From Jaenimonas drosophilae (Eukaryota; Euglenozoa; Kinetoplastea; Trypanosomatida; Trypanosomatidae), in the NCBI GenBank assembly GCA_030849065.1, contig JASAON010001607.1, positions 1 through 64,000 on the forward strand: a DNA stretch of 64,000 nt. The letters are read 5' to 3'. This document shows positions 20,001-29,649 of this stretch, piece after piece; the stretch's first letter is position 1; every line of letters begins with the position of its first letter. The position numbers were made by a program, and so were the translations under genes. Below the pieces are notes generated by a model. That model was given only the letters and a program-made list of their open reading frames with translations. It was not told where the DNA came from and ran no database searches.

Positions 20001-20938
20001 CATACTTCCCGTTCGTGCTGCCAGAGAACGTGGCGTAGGGAGATGACGCACTCCCCAACACGTTGATCGCGCTCACCGGCCCCCATCGTGGAGCTTCTCG
20101 ATACGTTGAGGTTGGGTCCAGTCGCAACCAACGTACATACCAGCGCATCCCGTGAAGGATCGGCGCTCGTGAAGCGGAACTCATCATGAAAGCGCAGATT
20201 GGCAGAGCTCCCCGCAACGACACCCGTTCGCCCACGCTCATTCGCGTTGTGTACGGCGATGGAGAGATGCATGCCGCGCGCAATCTCCGACTGGGTGAGG
20301 AGGCCGCGACCTTCAAAGATGCGCACGCGGAAGGTGGCGCATCCGCCGTTTGAGGCACGTCGGGGTTGTGCCACAGACATGCTCGTGCGACGGCTGCGGG
20401 AGCGCGAGGCACCGCCAACGGAGAAGCGGCCATCGTCGCGACGGGCCGGCGTGCGGTACTCATCAAACTCACCGCGGTCGGTGAAGGCGGAGGAGCGGCG
20501 CGATGGGCGGTGAGAGCGGCTCGTGGAGCGACGCCCGTGTTCTCGTGGTTGTGGTGTGTGGGATGTACGTGCGGATGTAGCACGAGATGGACGAGACGCA
20601 CCACGTGGGGTATCACAGACGTAGCTCGAGCCGTTGGAGGAGCGTCGGCTGGATGGTCGTCCGCGGTGGGATGATGCTCGTGGATGTGGCTGCGGATGAT
20701 ATGGAGCACTGCGGCGACCTGCGCGGCTCTCACGTTGAGGGCTGCTTCCCCGTCGCTCTCGCTCCATCGATGCCTCCTCTCCGTACCGGCGTATGGTTGT
20801 GCGCTCACTACGATGCTCCTCTACATATGGGGTGCCATGTTCGGTGGTTCCGCTGAGGTAGCGCGTGGAGGTACGTTCGTGGCGATGATGTGTGGGCGAG
20901 AGCTTTCGTGGCCTCCCGGAACGTGGAGAGGTCGGCAT
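17054..20938 (-). CDS. C2-repeat protein, shorter of two neighbouring paralogues
   Basis: The product is 1294 residues from the first ATG (MPTSPRSGRPR); the frame extends 19 codons upstream only through a GTG. The first ~180 residues are Arg/Ser-rich and disordered. About five degenerate C2-like beta-sandwich modules follow, starting near residues 180, 400, 590, 810 and 1050, for example FRVRIFEGRGLLTQSE and LRFHDEFRFTSADPS. Each is followed by a helical segment of the type F-L-x-x-x-L-x-x-x-L-H-R-L-x-Y, for example RVRGFLWANLRDELHRLEYI. The calcium-binding aspartates typical of C2 domains appear mostly absent, so membrane or protein binding without calcium is likelier. The C-terminal helix (YLDQASPAHLRDCHYHLYED) matches the end of the adjacent larger protein. 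Probably structural or membrane-associated; the exact role is unknown. Confidence 0.85.
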   Translation of the reverse strand: MPTSPRSGRPRKLSPTHHRHERTSTRYLSGTTEHGTPYVEEHRSERTTIRRYGEEASMERERRGSSPQRESRAGRRSAPYHPQPHPRASSHRGRPSSRRSSNGSSYVCDTPRGASRPSRATSARTSHTPQPREHGRRSTSRSHRPSRRSSAFTDRGEFDEYRTPARRDDGRFSVGGASRSRSRRTSMSVAQPRRASNGGCATFRVRIFEGRGLLTQSEIARGMHLSIAVHNANERGRTGVVAGSSANLRFHDEFRFTSADPSRDALVCTLVATGPNLNVSRSSTMGAGERDQRVGECVISLRHVLWQHEREVWVPMVRRPGTEEAYERGELLISIYSDDFGYDETLANDTDAFAEEVHEVLMRYGRSDLHRFDCIVGHTIPQGKPGLDRLRVRYRANHDDEMHIVYLTVRDVEDLCAADGSLGPGRSTAPITVVVGALEEEMRSQPTNYRRGQAVVRQEFRLALEDPLKDAISIIVFAAGHRVAEAQIGLTNIIAGVAKELDVQLVSSAETGDAVVCGMMHVVLRTESYTSAFSMTEEEEAQMRNRVRGFLWANLRDELHRLEYILSTVGPNKEAFMRKWARRVGAAEPTRHELLLTVQGCSPAAIAITDLDKTRSTKGPRTAPVSSTRRHYFVRISTGYSISRTDVVRAKEDGRLVFAHHEEMLNIFTPRTCAVEYILVEVRDGEERELRRVVMGVWTLPREQRVVRELHLVAAAGSCSAALSGFLVVELTAMDFGVHQPETEERAERRNRCIEELENLARDGGMDRLHRVGYVVDTTAPGNEESLIEAQAHAQGSTLMMSGPGGMDASAMIVESAPMQVRILGIREFVAAGNQAYVKAYLGPRAILRTRDKAAIAGTISYDIDDGNEVSDTLHRHECGERLELKVAQHRGFRSHVYARTSVALQALVCDHPNELWLPLFCEDGGAVAGGSRGDGDALRANHLPTTVGPSVAPLGYLGVRLESSAFVNRLPIYRGADYGEPGQPFMEALMRDVGTLLAKYAPSQLPRAHILIAECSSLSTAHDELRARLCPRPVRLTLFLHVEGLAIHDAELARQERRGGIAVYATFLEEGQEGAPRPLLAMDGGDGGAYASIRLDVCDPSAAAPQVAKSWLANDLAAPPLELRLMGVRPTRPATGADRDANPLQPQVGELGLVRLSLRALLSHKFYRLGEPFTVPIVASSSSSDDVEEAACVLGHITCRLSTAAGDVAPAGLTLGGPRAYSSAEARTIVASAHRISSYLDQASPAHLRDCHYHLYEDDVASGRWPTSLRDWANELKQLCRSSSRQQQQHHRR

Positions 20939-21814
20939 AGAGCAAAAGCACACACAAGATTGCGATCTAGCCTTGTGTGTTTGGAAGCTCCTCACTCACA
21001 CGCAACAACAACGCACGTCGTCGTCGTCGGATGCTGAGTGTTGTTGTTGTTGGCGCTGAATGACGAAGTTGGTGGCGATGTTGATCTTGTAAATGGCAAG
21101 ATCCTCTAAAGAAAAGAAAAATGAGAGTTGGTACGGCAACGCTAGATGCGAGTGCGTCTTGCGTGTGCTACGATGCCGTGAATGTAGTCGAGGAGAGTGA
21201 AACGAGCCACTTCTCCACGAATAATAAATGCAGCTCACTCCACGGAACAAAGTATATGCTTCCGCGGAATGAGGAGGCAGTGGTGGTGACGTCAGCAAAA
21301 ACACCTGCCCACTACACACAAGATTAGAAGGAAGAAGGAGGAAGAAGGGTTGTGTGGTGTCGTTGATCATCACTCATCAGCAACACGTACATGTACGCCA
21401 TGGTGTGCAGATAGATTTCCGGTGTGTGTGTGTGTGTGCGCGCGCGCGCGTTGAGGAGCATGAGAGGAGCGTGGGTCAGAGGATATTCTGACTGCAGCAG
21501 ATGACCTCCATCACAACAAGAGTGAAGCTGCATCGGAAATATATGAAGCGAGGAAGGAGAAAAGAAAAAAGCAATCTGCGGTGGTGTGTGGTGATGAAGC
21601 AGATGTTGGTATACGGATGCCGCCATCCCTTCACACGCACAACGTGTTGGGGGCTGGGAAGTACGACGCAGCAACAAGATGAGAAGAGCATCGATCAGCG
21701 ATGGTATACAGAAGAGATGCACTGGGAAGCTATTTCGCTACTCCCCACCCCCGCCACCACCACCAACTCACCCACACACACACAAAACCTCCTCCAGACG
21801 TTTTCGTGCCCCGT
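20939..21814. other. Intergenic region between the two C2-repeat genes
   Basis: No gene in 0.9 kb. Contains the alternating GT/GC tract at 21422-21450 and a CA-rich run at about 21773-21786. Several pyrimidine stretches on the transcribed strand could serve the downstream gene, and the AG about 25 bases upstream of the ATG at 20938 is one possible acceptor. Confidence 0.6.
21422..21450. repeat. Alternating (GT)n(GC)n tract
   Basis: Twenty-nine bases of uninterrupted purine-pyrimidine alternation, first GT then GC, the classic composition for Z-DNA. Confidence 0.9.
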
Positions 21815-24800
21815 CTACGTGAGCGGAGGCACGGGCTCTGCCGCATCCTTCTCTGGACCCCATCGTGAGATCAGCATCTCCAAATACTGCGGCAGGCCAT
21901 CGCGCCAGTTGCGCGTGGCGACGATGTTTTCATAAATGTTCGCGTGAAGATCCACCAACGAGTTGGCGTCGTAGTGCTTCAGGTAGCGCTCAATCCGTGT
22001 GTGGTAGTAGCGCACGTAGGCACGGCTGAAGTCGTCGCCCACCACACTACTGCTGAAGCGTAGAGATGAAGGATAGCTCTCAAAGGACAGTGGCATGAGA
22101 TAGAAGCTGAGCGTACCCACGAAGGAAGCACGTGCGGAGTTGAGCGCGCGACGCACCGCGACGAGTGGCACCGTTTGGAGCTCCGACATCTCAAAGACAC
22201 GCGGCGTGAGGAGTGCGCGCAGCGACACCACCGCCCTGCCAACCTCCTTGGATAGTTTCTTGCCCACGCGGTTCATGATGCGAATCGTGAGGAGAGCGTC
22301 TTTTCCGGTAACGCCAACATCGGCACGCAGCCACGGAAGTTGGGTGCGACGGTAGCTCTCCGCCACCCGCGAGGAGCCCCGCGAGTAGGACGAGAGGAGC
22401 GATTGGTTCTGCATCACCTCAGAAGTGTACTCATCCACCGACACCGACGCACATCGCTGCATGCGCATCTGTAGCTCCAACCCGCTCGAGACGAGATGAA
22501 TATCATCCAGCACAACATAAACTGTTGCCACCACAGCGGGCGCAAGTTGTTGGCGCATACTTCGATGCAGTCGTCGTACATCCACGCAACGGTACAGCGC
22601 GAGGTCCAGCCGACGTAAATCTTTGGGGGAGTACTGCATCACCAAGGATGTGAGGTCGTCGAGCACCGCCTCGGCTGCGGTGGCGGGGAAGGGCTCCCAC
22701 TCTCCTCGTTCGTTGGCGAGCTTTGGCACCTCCACCTGCAGCCGGCACAGCCCCACAAATTGGTAGTCGAGGGAGTACAGTTTGAGGTACTTGTGCGAGA
22801 TACATCCGTGTGGGCTGCGGGAGAGGCAGAAGTCGGCGAGGCAGATGGTCTCGGAGCGGAAGAAGCCGCGGGTGGCGATCTTCAAGGTGAATACGGCCTG
22901 GTGCAGGATCGAGGCATCCTTCAGTTCAAAGGTAACGTCGGTGAGCTGCCGTGCCTCGTCCACCGTCATGGTCTTGGTGAGGAGGAGCACCTTATCCTGG
23001 AACTTGATGCGGAGGTAAATGAGCTCATCCTCGGGGAGGGTCCAGTCAGAGAAGCCGAGGATGGATACGCGAACGGAGGTGACGTCGGAGTCGTCGGGGA
23101 TGGCGGCGGCAGAGTCGCCGGCAGCGAGGCTCTGCGGATCAGCGCTCACACTCTCACCCCCGAGGTTCGTCATGACCTCCACGTGCGCCAAGGTGGTGTT
23201 GCCGTCGGAGTGGGTGGGGAAGAGAGAAGGTGTGCGAGAGAGGCCCGGTGCGGCGGCGGGGGGGAAGAAGGCGGTCGTGTTGCGCGCGAGCTCCTCCGAG
23301 AGGCCAAAGGCGTTGGTGAAGAGGCTAATCTCCACATAGCCGTTGGTGGCGGCGTGTTTGGTGCCAAGATCCATCACGAGGGGCAGACGCATCGCGTTGG
23401 TGGCGCCTTGGCGCAGATTGCGCAATGGAATGCGTGTGCGTCCGAGCTCACGGCTCTTGGAGGGGGAGAACTCCATCACCGTCAGCTCCAACTTCTCACG
23501 ATCGGGGAGGCCAACGATGAGGTCGAAGGTTTCCTGAAAGAGAAAATCCTGCAGCCCATCCACAATGGAGGAGCGGTACTCCTTCATACCACAACGCACC
23601 ACACAAAAGGCGTTGATGCTCGAGGAGGCGGTGGTGGTGACGAAGTAGCCGCACTTGCCCACAGTCAGGGTGAGGGGGTACTCCCCGGGCTCGGGGCCGT
23701 GCTTATTCACCAGCTCCTGCAAGTAGGCGTTGATGTTGAGGGTGCTGGCGTACTTCACCGAGGCGGTGCTGAGCTCCTCGGGTACGTAATACATGAGGAA
23801 GTTGCGCAGGCGGGTGTAGCGGAGCTCGTCGGTTGGAGTCGGAGCAGCAGCGGTACTGCCGTAGTTCGTACTCAGGATACTCACCGTGATGAAGCCAGAT
23901 GGACGAGGATCAGGGTGCTCCACGACGAGGGCATGCGTTCGCTGCTGGGTGATGCCCTTGTGCAAGTCGGCGACGGAGATGAAGCACTGGCCCACCTTGC
24001 CACGTTTCTTATCCCTCACCACAATCTTCAGCGGGGTGATGCCCGGATTCTGCAAGTGAATCTCAAATGATTCGTTGTAGTCGAAGAAGCCGCGTTGGCC
24101 CACCATCGAGTCGGTCTCGGCGGTGAGTCGTCCGCGCACCTTGAGCTGCACCACACAGGTGCCCTCCAACAAACCGTTTGGCCCGCTGAGGTGCGAAACG
24201 TGGCGGATGCCGAGGTGGATGATACCAAACGGCTGGCGCCCGCTCTCCCCCGTGATGGCAGTGGCATCAAAAAGACGATGCAGGATGGCATCCTCCTTGA
24301 GGGAGTACTCCCCAATGTACCACTCGAGGCAGTGGAGCTGGTGCGGTTGTGCGCGTTGGAGGAACTCGCGTGCCCGCTCACGAAGACGGTTCTCCGCATC
24401 CTCCGAGGGGAGGTAGTCCAGGCCAAAGTGCTCCCCAGACAAGGTCAGGCAGATGCTTCCCTCCTCCACCGCGCTTGGGAGGTGTGAGTTCAGCACCAAC
24501 GACACCCAACGTGTGCGGGTGACGTCTCGTTGAATGTTCTTGAGTGACAAAACACAGTGGCCAAGCTTGCTCACGCCGTAGGGGGTGTCGGTGGCCACGG
24601 TGATGCTGAGTAGGTCGGTGTTGGGCTCATCAATGGTGAAGACGAACTCCTCATTGAAGGTGGGGCTCGTGGAGCCAAAGCGCACACGTGACCGGTGTGT
24701 TTCATTGATGGTGCTGAGCAGGACGTAGGGGTTGGGTGGGTTGCGGGGGTGGCCGTGGAGGTCCTTGGCCTGCACCACACGCACACGAAGGCGTTTGGTG

Positions 24801-27685
24801 GTGTCGTGGTGCAAATGATCATCGTGTGGGGCATCATCTCGACGAGTAGAAACGGTGCTTGGGTGAATGAGGCAGCGCTGAAGAACACCAACACCGGATT
24901 CATCGTCGTCGGTGTGAATGACCGAAGAAGTGGCGCTGTTGTTGTCGGAAATGACGCAGAAGTCATCGATATCAATGATGTTTTCATTCATCAAATTAAT
25001 AGTTGGGTTGGTATGATCGCCATTGAGCATGGAGAAGATGGAGTTGGCGTCGGTGGGCTCCTCGCCATCCGACTCACTCGTCACCCCGCTGTTGGCAACA
25101 GAACTACGACCAAGTGAGTTCAAACTGCTCGCTGTTGTTGCTCCTGCAGCTCGTCGCTTATCTGCGGGGTTGCGGAACCGCACCCAGTTAGACCACCCAC
25201 CAGCGGGAGCACCTCCGCCTAAACTGCTCAAATCTGCGGCAGCTCCACTGTTGGTGGCGATGGCGGCTTCCACCCGCTGCTGCGACTTCTCCACCACCGA
25301 CAGCGCTTGATGATTGCGGCCGTACTTCTGCATAATCAGCCGCGTACGTGTGCGATCTACAATCCGCGTATCCACGACGGTGTACTTGAAACCAATCGTG
25401 CCAACAATGGTTGGGTGCTTCTTGCCCGCCGCGTAGAGCGGAATGAAGTCGTGATACTGACGTGAGATCTCAACCTCCGCGAGCGGAATCACGGCCCGCC
25501 CAATCTCCCGATCGGTACCCATCTCGGAGCTATCCATAACGACGAGGAGGATGTAGTAGTCGGGGCGGTCGTAGGTGAATTCACAACACTCAAAGTAGTC
25601 GGGCTCGGTGCTGTGGTGGACCACCTTTGTACGGTAGGTATCCACGCCCACACGCACAACCACATAGGGGTCCACGCCACCAAACCGCATCTTGAGCTGC
25701 CGGCAGCCAAGCACCGTGAAGAAGAGGTCGTAGGTGGTATCTTCTTCACCGTACTGCGCTGCCATCCGTGCCAAGAAGGTATCCATGTCAAAGACGGTGG
25801 CGACGGCGAGATGCACGCGATGAAGAATGCGTGGCAGCCGACGGTATACGTAGCGACGAAGGCGGTCGAGGTACATGCGCTGGGTACGAACATCCACCTC
25901 ATAGTCATTGCCCAGCTCCTCGCTATACAAGGTGATGGCCACCACTCCGCTGAAGAAGGCCTCACTGGTGCCGGCACGCCCCACAAGAAAGAGGTTCCGC
26001 ACATTTTTTGCCCCACGTTGAATGTGGAGGCAGGTGAAGTCGATGCGACCGTACACGACGCTCGGGTCATTGGCCTTCACCACACAGATGCGAATCATGT
26101 CCGTCTCACGCACCACATCAAAGACGAAGGTTTCTTCAAACTTCAAAGAAATGAAGCGTTTGGCCTTCATGGGCCGCGACCGCACCGTAACGGAGCCCAT
26201 CGTGATGAGCACCACGACCTTCACCCGATGGAGGTCCTCGTCTACGTCCACCATGAGCGACTTCACCTCATCCACGGTGAGGCTGAGCTTGACGGTGCCG
26301 GGCTCACGTCCGTGCTCAAGGACGAGGAGCTCCATCAGCTCCTCCAGCTCACCAAGACGGGCGTGGATGAGCATATCCACAAAGGGAACCCGCACCGGAT
26401 CATAGCGGCGAAAGAACATCGAGAGGCGGTCGTAGAAGAGATCCACGTGGTCCACCAACTCCATCGGCGTGAGGCCAAAGCGGCAGGGAAGCAGGGAGAG
26501 ATGGAAGTTGCCAACAATGGCTGGTGCGGTGATCTCCTTCAAGTCGCAGACGAACATGTGCCGGAAGGATTCATGCTCCACCGCCAAGGGTGCGACGCTC
26601 ACGGTGGTGCGACCAATCTCGCAGTGGCGGCCTGACACGATGCCCATCAACACCACCAAGACGACGGAGGAGCTTGGATTCACCACATCCAAGTTGGCGG
26701 TGTTCTCCACCGACCACACCACCGTGTCATGTGCGCTCACCGTGGGGGTGACGAAGTCCTCCGCCTCGGTGCGGCACACAACGTAGAGCGACTCCAGCTC
26801 CTCCGTGAGGCCATTCACGATGCGCTTGAGCACCACCATGGAGCACCCATCCACGCGCACGGACACACCAAAGTCGCCCGGTTCATTCCCGCCATAATCG
26901 CGGCGCAGACGCGCGAACAACTGATCAAAGGACTCGCGGTACTGCGGCTGATCAAAGGTGATGGCGGGTAGGCCATCTTCACCACCACCGACGGTGATGG
27001 ATTTGGTGGTGGTGTTGTCGTCGCCCAGGGTGAGGTAGGTGCCCGCGGCGGCTGCGGAGGCGCTGCCCCCAATGAGGGTCTCGCGTGGATCACGCACATG
27101 AGCGAGGAGCAGATCCAGGACGGGGATTTTGCTGCGGTCGTAGCGCAGGAGAAGGCGCTTCAGTCGGTTGGCGTGTTTCTGTTCGACGGAATCCATAATC
27201 TTCATGGCTGTTTTGGCCTCCCCGAGTACGTCCGTCTCCAACGTGAGTGAGACCCACCCCGCCACACCTTGTGGGGGTGCGGAGAGCACATTATCATCGG
27301 CCTTGGGTGGCGTGGTGCCGAGGTAGTACGTACGTGTCTTGGAGCCCCCCTGCACCAGGCGCTGGATAGATACGTAGCAGTAACCAAGCAGCACCTCCTC
27401 CACATCGCGGCGCTCCTCATCACCGGCGCTCATGATCATGCCTAAACCAGGAAGTAGGCCCTTGGACTGGGTTACGTGGTAGACGCTCACCTCCATCACG
27501 GCAAGGTGGTGTGTGTTCTCCACAACGAAGGTTTCGTCGTAGTTCGGGTCGTAGGTGTTGCGGCGGGAGTGGGTCAGGAAGCGGTACGTCTTATCAACGT
27601 TGATGGTGATGCGGGGGTTGATGCTGCCGCTCGCGGCGGGGCGAAGGAGGTGAGCGCCATGCACCTTGATGGTCAGTCGGCCCAT
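21815..27685 (-). CDS. Giant C2-repeat protein (about nine C2-helix modules)
   Basis: A 1956-residue product. Roughly nine C2-like modules alternate with ~45-residue helical pieces of the pattern R-L-x-x-F-L-x-x-Y-x-P-x-x-L, often ending near GPEPG before the next strand, for example GREPGTVKLSLTVDEVKSL and GPEPGEYPLTLTVGKCGYF. The best C2 match is the module starting LRVRVVQAKDLHGHPRNPPN with SPTFNEEFVFTIDE. Between modules 4 and 5 is a Ser/Asp-rich linker of about 150 residues. Very large proteins with repeated C2 plus a YGPEP-ending helical motif are, from memory, a kinetoplastid speciality. The start is supported by a pyrimidine tract and an AG seven bases upstream of the ATG. The stop is TAG. 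Lipid binding or cytoskeletal attachment is inferred, not shown. Confidence 0.88.
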   Translation of the reverse strand: MGRLTIKVHGAHLLRPAASGSINPRITINVDKTYRFLTHSRRNTYDPNYDETFVVENTHHLAVMEVSVYHVTQSKGLLPGLGMIMSAGDEERRDVEEVLLGYCYVSIQRLVQGGSKTRTYYLGTTPPKADDNVLSAPPQGVAGWVSLTLETDVLGEAKTAMKIMDSVEQKHANRLKRLLLRYDRSKIPVLDLLLAHVRDPRETLIGGSASAAAAGTYLTLGDDNTTTKSITVGGGEDGLPAITFDQPQYRESFDQLFARLRRDYGGNEPGDFGVSVRVDGCSMVVLKRIVNGLTEELESLYVVCRTEAEDFVTPTVSAHDTVVWSVENTANLDVVNPSSSVVLVVLMGIVSGRHCEIGRTTVSVAPLAVEHESFRHMFVCDLKEITAPAIVGNFHLSLLPCRFGLTPMELVDHVDLFYDRLSMFFRRYDPVRVPFVDMLIHARLGELEELMELLVLEHGREPGTVKLSLTVDEVKSLMVDVDEDLHRVKVVVLITMGSVTVRSRPMKAKRFISLKFEETFVFDVVRETDMIRICVVKANDPSVVYGRIDFTCLHIQRGAKNVRNLFLVGRAGTSEAFFSGVVAITLYSEELGNDYEVDVRTQRMYLDRLRRYVYRRLPRILHRVHLAVATVFDMDTFLARMAAQYGEEDTTYDLFFTVLGCRQLKMRFGGVDPYVVVRVGVDTYRTKVVHHSTEPDYFECCEFTYDRPDYYILLVVMDSSEMGTDREIGRAVIPLAEVEISRQYHDFIPLYAAGKKHPTIVGTIGFKYTVVDTRIVDRTRTRLIMQKYGRNHQALSVVEKSQQRVEAAIATNSGAAADLSSLGGGAPAGGWSNWVRFRNPADKRRAAGATTASSLNSLGRSSVANSGVTSESDGEEPTDANSIFSMLNGDHTNPTINLMNENIIDIDDFCVISDNNSATSSVIHTDDDESGVGVLQRCLIHPSTVSTRRDDAPHDDHLHHDTTKRLRVRVVQAKDLHGHPRNPPNPYVLLSTINETHRSRVRFGSTSPTFNEEFVFTIDEPNTDLLSITVATDTPYGVSKLGHCVLSLKNIQRDVTRTRWVSLVLNSHLPSAVEEGSICLTLSGEHFGLDYLPSEDAENRLRERAREFLQRAQPHQLHCLEWYIGEYSLKEDAILHRLFDATAITGESGRQPFGIIHLGIRHVSHLSGPNGLLEGTCVVQLKVRGRLTAETDSMVGQRGFFDYNESFEIHLQNPGITPLKIVVRDKKRGKVGQCFISVADLHKGITQQRTHALVVEHPDPRPSGFITVSILSTNYGSTAAAPTPTDELRYTRLRNFLMYYVPEELSTASVKYASTLNINAYLQELVNKHGPEPGEYPLTLTVGKCGYFVTTTASSSINAFCVVRCGMKEYRSSIVDGLQDFLFQETFDLIVGLPDREKLELTVMEFSPSKSRELGRTRIPLRNLRQGATNAMRLPLVMDLGTKHAATNGYVEISLFTNAFGLSEELARNTTAFFPPAAAPGLSRTPSLFPTHSDGNTTLAHVEVMTNLGGESVSADPQSLAAGDSAAAIPDDSDVTSVRVSILGFSDWTLPEDELIYLRIKFQDKVLLLTKTMTVDEARQLTDVTFELKDASILHQAVFTLKIATRGFFRSETICLADFCLSRSPHGCISHKYLKLYSLDYQFVGLCRLQVEVPKLANERGEWEPFPATAAEAVLDDLTSLVMQYSPKDLRRLDLALYRCVDVRRLHRSMRQQLAPAVVATVYVVLDDIHLVSSGLELQMRMQRCASVSVDEYTSEVMQNQSLLSSYSRGSSRVAESYRRTQLPWLRADVGVTGKDALLTIRIMNRVGKKLSKEVGRAVVSLRALLTPRVFEMSELQTVPLVAVRRALNSARASFVGTLSFYLMPLSFESYPSSLRFSSSVVGDDFSRAYVRYYHTRIERYLKHYDANSLVDLHANIYENIVATRNWRDGLPQYLEMLISRWGPEKDAAEPVPPLT

Positions 27686-27692
27686 GAAGCAA

Positions 27693-27730
27693 CTGTTGTG
27701 GTGGCAGCAGAAGAAAAGAGATGGGGGGAG
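27693..27730 (-). promoter_or_regulatory. Trans-splice acceptor for the giant C2 gene
   Basis: The complement of about 27710-27730 is a dense C/T tract; the first AG after it on the transcribed strand is at 27694-27693, leaving seven bases before the ATG. This is one of the clearest acceptors in the window. Confidence 0.65.
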
Positions 27731-28059
27731 GGGGGTGTACTACGAAGGAGTTGGTAGTGCGGCTTGTTGGCCACTCACCTCCTCGTAGCAAGCACAACAC
27801 CACTCGTACTAATGGTGAAGATATATAAGGTGAATAAAGGGGGGGCAGTCAATGCCGATGTGTGTGTGAATGGGGGGGAGAGGTGTTCGCGTCCTGCTCT
27901 CAAGGTGTGAGAGTGTGTGTATCGAATTGGTTGGTACCCCCTTGTGGGCCAATGATGGGTTGCTACATCGGCGTAGAAAGAGGAAGAAGATGGGGTTGGG
28001 AGAGGTGTTGGGTGGCAGGAGTACAAGAAAGCATGAAGGAGAGTATGAGTTGTGTGGTT

Positions 28060-28080
28060 TGTGTGTGTGTGTGTGTGTGT
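28060..28080. repeat. (GT)n microsatellite
   Basis: A perfect GT run of about 21 bases downstream of the SET-domain gene. Confidence 0.9.
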
Positions 28081-28215
28081 TATTATGATGATGAAGGACA
28101 GCTCAAGAAGAGACGCTGTGAGGGGTGAAGAAGCACGGTGAGTGGCACCTACACCACCTACACTTCCTTCATCACCCCACTACACGTACGTCCTACTCCC
28201 CAGGATGCATCTTCC

Positions 28216-29649
28216 TCAGCTTAATCGTTGTTCGAAAGCAGCAAGGATACTCATCTCCGACTGCAGCACCTTCACGCAGAGCTGCCGACGAATGCCCTCC
28301 ACGGAATCTGCATCCTCGGCCACAAAAACCATCTCCACTTGCTGCAGTTGTGCTTGCGTTGCCTCTCGGCGGAGCCCCAACATCGTCATGGTGGCCTGGC
28401 GCACCTCCTCCGTCTTGGGTGCCTCCCAGTGTCGAGCGATGCTGTGGTACAAGTCAGTGAAGAGGGGCTCCGGCACTGAGAGGAGGTAGCAGGTGGCGCG
28501 TAGCAAACGAAGTTGTTCCTCCACCTCCACCTCACGTGCCCGCTGAGCCTCCTCGCTGAGCTTTGATGCGCCGCCACTTGTTGTGGGTGGGCGAGATAGA
28601 TGAAGGCCTTCATCGAAGAGAATACCCAGACGCTGCAGCCTCTCCACCCGCTGGGCCAAATCTGCGGCTATCACCTCCGTATTCAGCTCTGCTCCTCCAT
28701 CACCGATTGCCGCTGTTCGTGCTGCGATGCCCAACGCCACCAAACATGGGGCAGAGATGCGCACCACATCCTCCTCCACCACAGCATCCGTAACGAACTG
28801 GAACTCCACAGCAAAACGCGCAGCACCAATGTGGCCGTAGCTGCAGTAAATCTGCTCACCACGTGCAAGTGGTCGAGCAGCAACAACAGTGAAGGATGCG
28901 GCATGCTTCCTGCCTCCGCCCTGCACCTTGAAGCTGGCGTTGGTGCGGTCATTGGAGTGATTCAGAATATCCAAGCCCGGGAGGAGGTAGGGCCCTTCAC
29001 GGCCCACAATCTCTTCACGATGGAAGTTGCGCGAGAAGACCTGCGTGAGGCAGCTGACGAAGCGCTCGCGCGTGGCAAGATGAGATGGCCAAATGGAAGG
29101 ATGGCGGCTGATGATTTGCTGCGCGCGCGCCCAACGTTCCTCCACACGAATGTCTTGCAGCGCCTGCGTGAGGCCCGTCGTGATGGTGTAGGGCGTGGAG
29201 GACGAAGAAGGAGATGAGCTCGTTGAGGTCGGCAGCAGCACCTTCTCCTGCTCTGCGCTGAGACTAAAGAGGTGGTGAGGCATCTGCGGGCACGCCTCCA
29301 ACCATGCTTGCATCGGCGTGGAGTTGCGGCAGAGCTCCGCCAACAACCGCATCACCACGTGGAGCACCTCATCGCGCTTTTCCCTCTTCTCTTGTTCCTC
29401 TTCCTCGCGCAGTGCCGCCACACTCGGCATGAGCGGGGTAGGCTCGGCGTAGGGCGATATGGAGGCTTCCACAGGGCAGCTGAGTAGCGTCGTGCCAGCA
29501 GCGATGGGGCGTTTGGCGAAGGCGCCCATGCCCATTGACTTGGTTGGCACGAGGAAAGCAGCGTCGGGGTGGAGGAAGATCTCGTGTGTCTTGGCCCACT
29601 TGCCAAAACGCTCAGGTGAGGGCTTCGATCCCAACTCCACGGGTGCCAT
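28216..29649 (-). CDS. SET-domain protein lysine methyltransferase, SETD6/Rubisco-LSMT-like
   Basis: Probably transfers methyl groups from S-adenosylmethionine to lysines of non-histone proteins. The product is 477 residues, the normal length for the SETD3/SETD6/Rubisco-LSMT class, where the SET fold is split by a helical insert. Visible pieces: an N-terminal SET strand GMGAFAKRPIAAGTTLL (about 40-56); an insert containing a Ser-rich loop at about 142-152; the cofactor-pocket motif GLDILNHSNDR (225-235) with the diagnostic Asn-His pair; and the catalytic-tyrosine motif GEQIYCSYG (264-272). The remaining ~200 residues correspond to the substrate-binding LSMT C-terminal domain, here helical and Glu/Arg-rich. 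The stop is TGA. Substrate cannot be predicted. Confidence 0.88.
   Translation of the reverse strand: MAPVELGSKPSPERFGKWAKTHEIFLHPDAAFLVPTKSMGMGAFAKRPIAAGTTLLSCPVEASISPYAEPTPLMPSVAALREEEEQEKREKRDEVLHVVMRLLAELCRNSTPMQAWLEACPQMPHHLFSLSAEQEKVLLPTSTSSSPSSSSTPYTITTGLTQALQDIRVEERWARAQQIISRHPSIWPSHLATRERFVSCLTQVFSRNFHREEIVGREGPYLLPGLDILNHSNDRTNASFKVQGGGRKHAASFTVVAARPLARGEQIYCSYGHIGAARFAVEFQFVTDAVVEEDVVRISAPCLVALGIAARTAAIGDGGAELNTEVIAADLAQRVERLQRLGILFDEGLHLSRPPTTSGGASKLSEEAQRAREVEVEEQLRLLRATCYLLSVPEPLFTDLYHSIARHWEAPKTEEVRQATMTMLGLRREATQAQLQQVEMVFVAEDADSVEGIRRQLCVKVLQSEMSILAAFEQRLS

Larger units (their letters stand above)
27686..28215. other. Intergenic region SET gene to giant C2 gene
   Basis: Holds the acceptor above and a (GT)n run at 28060-28080. 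No gene seen. Confidence 0.6.

Noticed and set aside
22760..24070. 436-codon plus-strand open frame
   Set aside because: It is antisense to the giant C2 gene, has no domain and arises from the codon bias of the real gene. The same applies to plus frames at 30098-31252 and 42383-43588.
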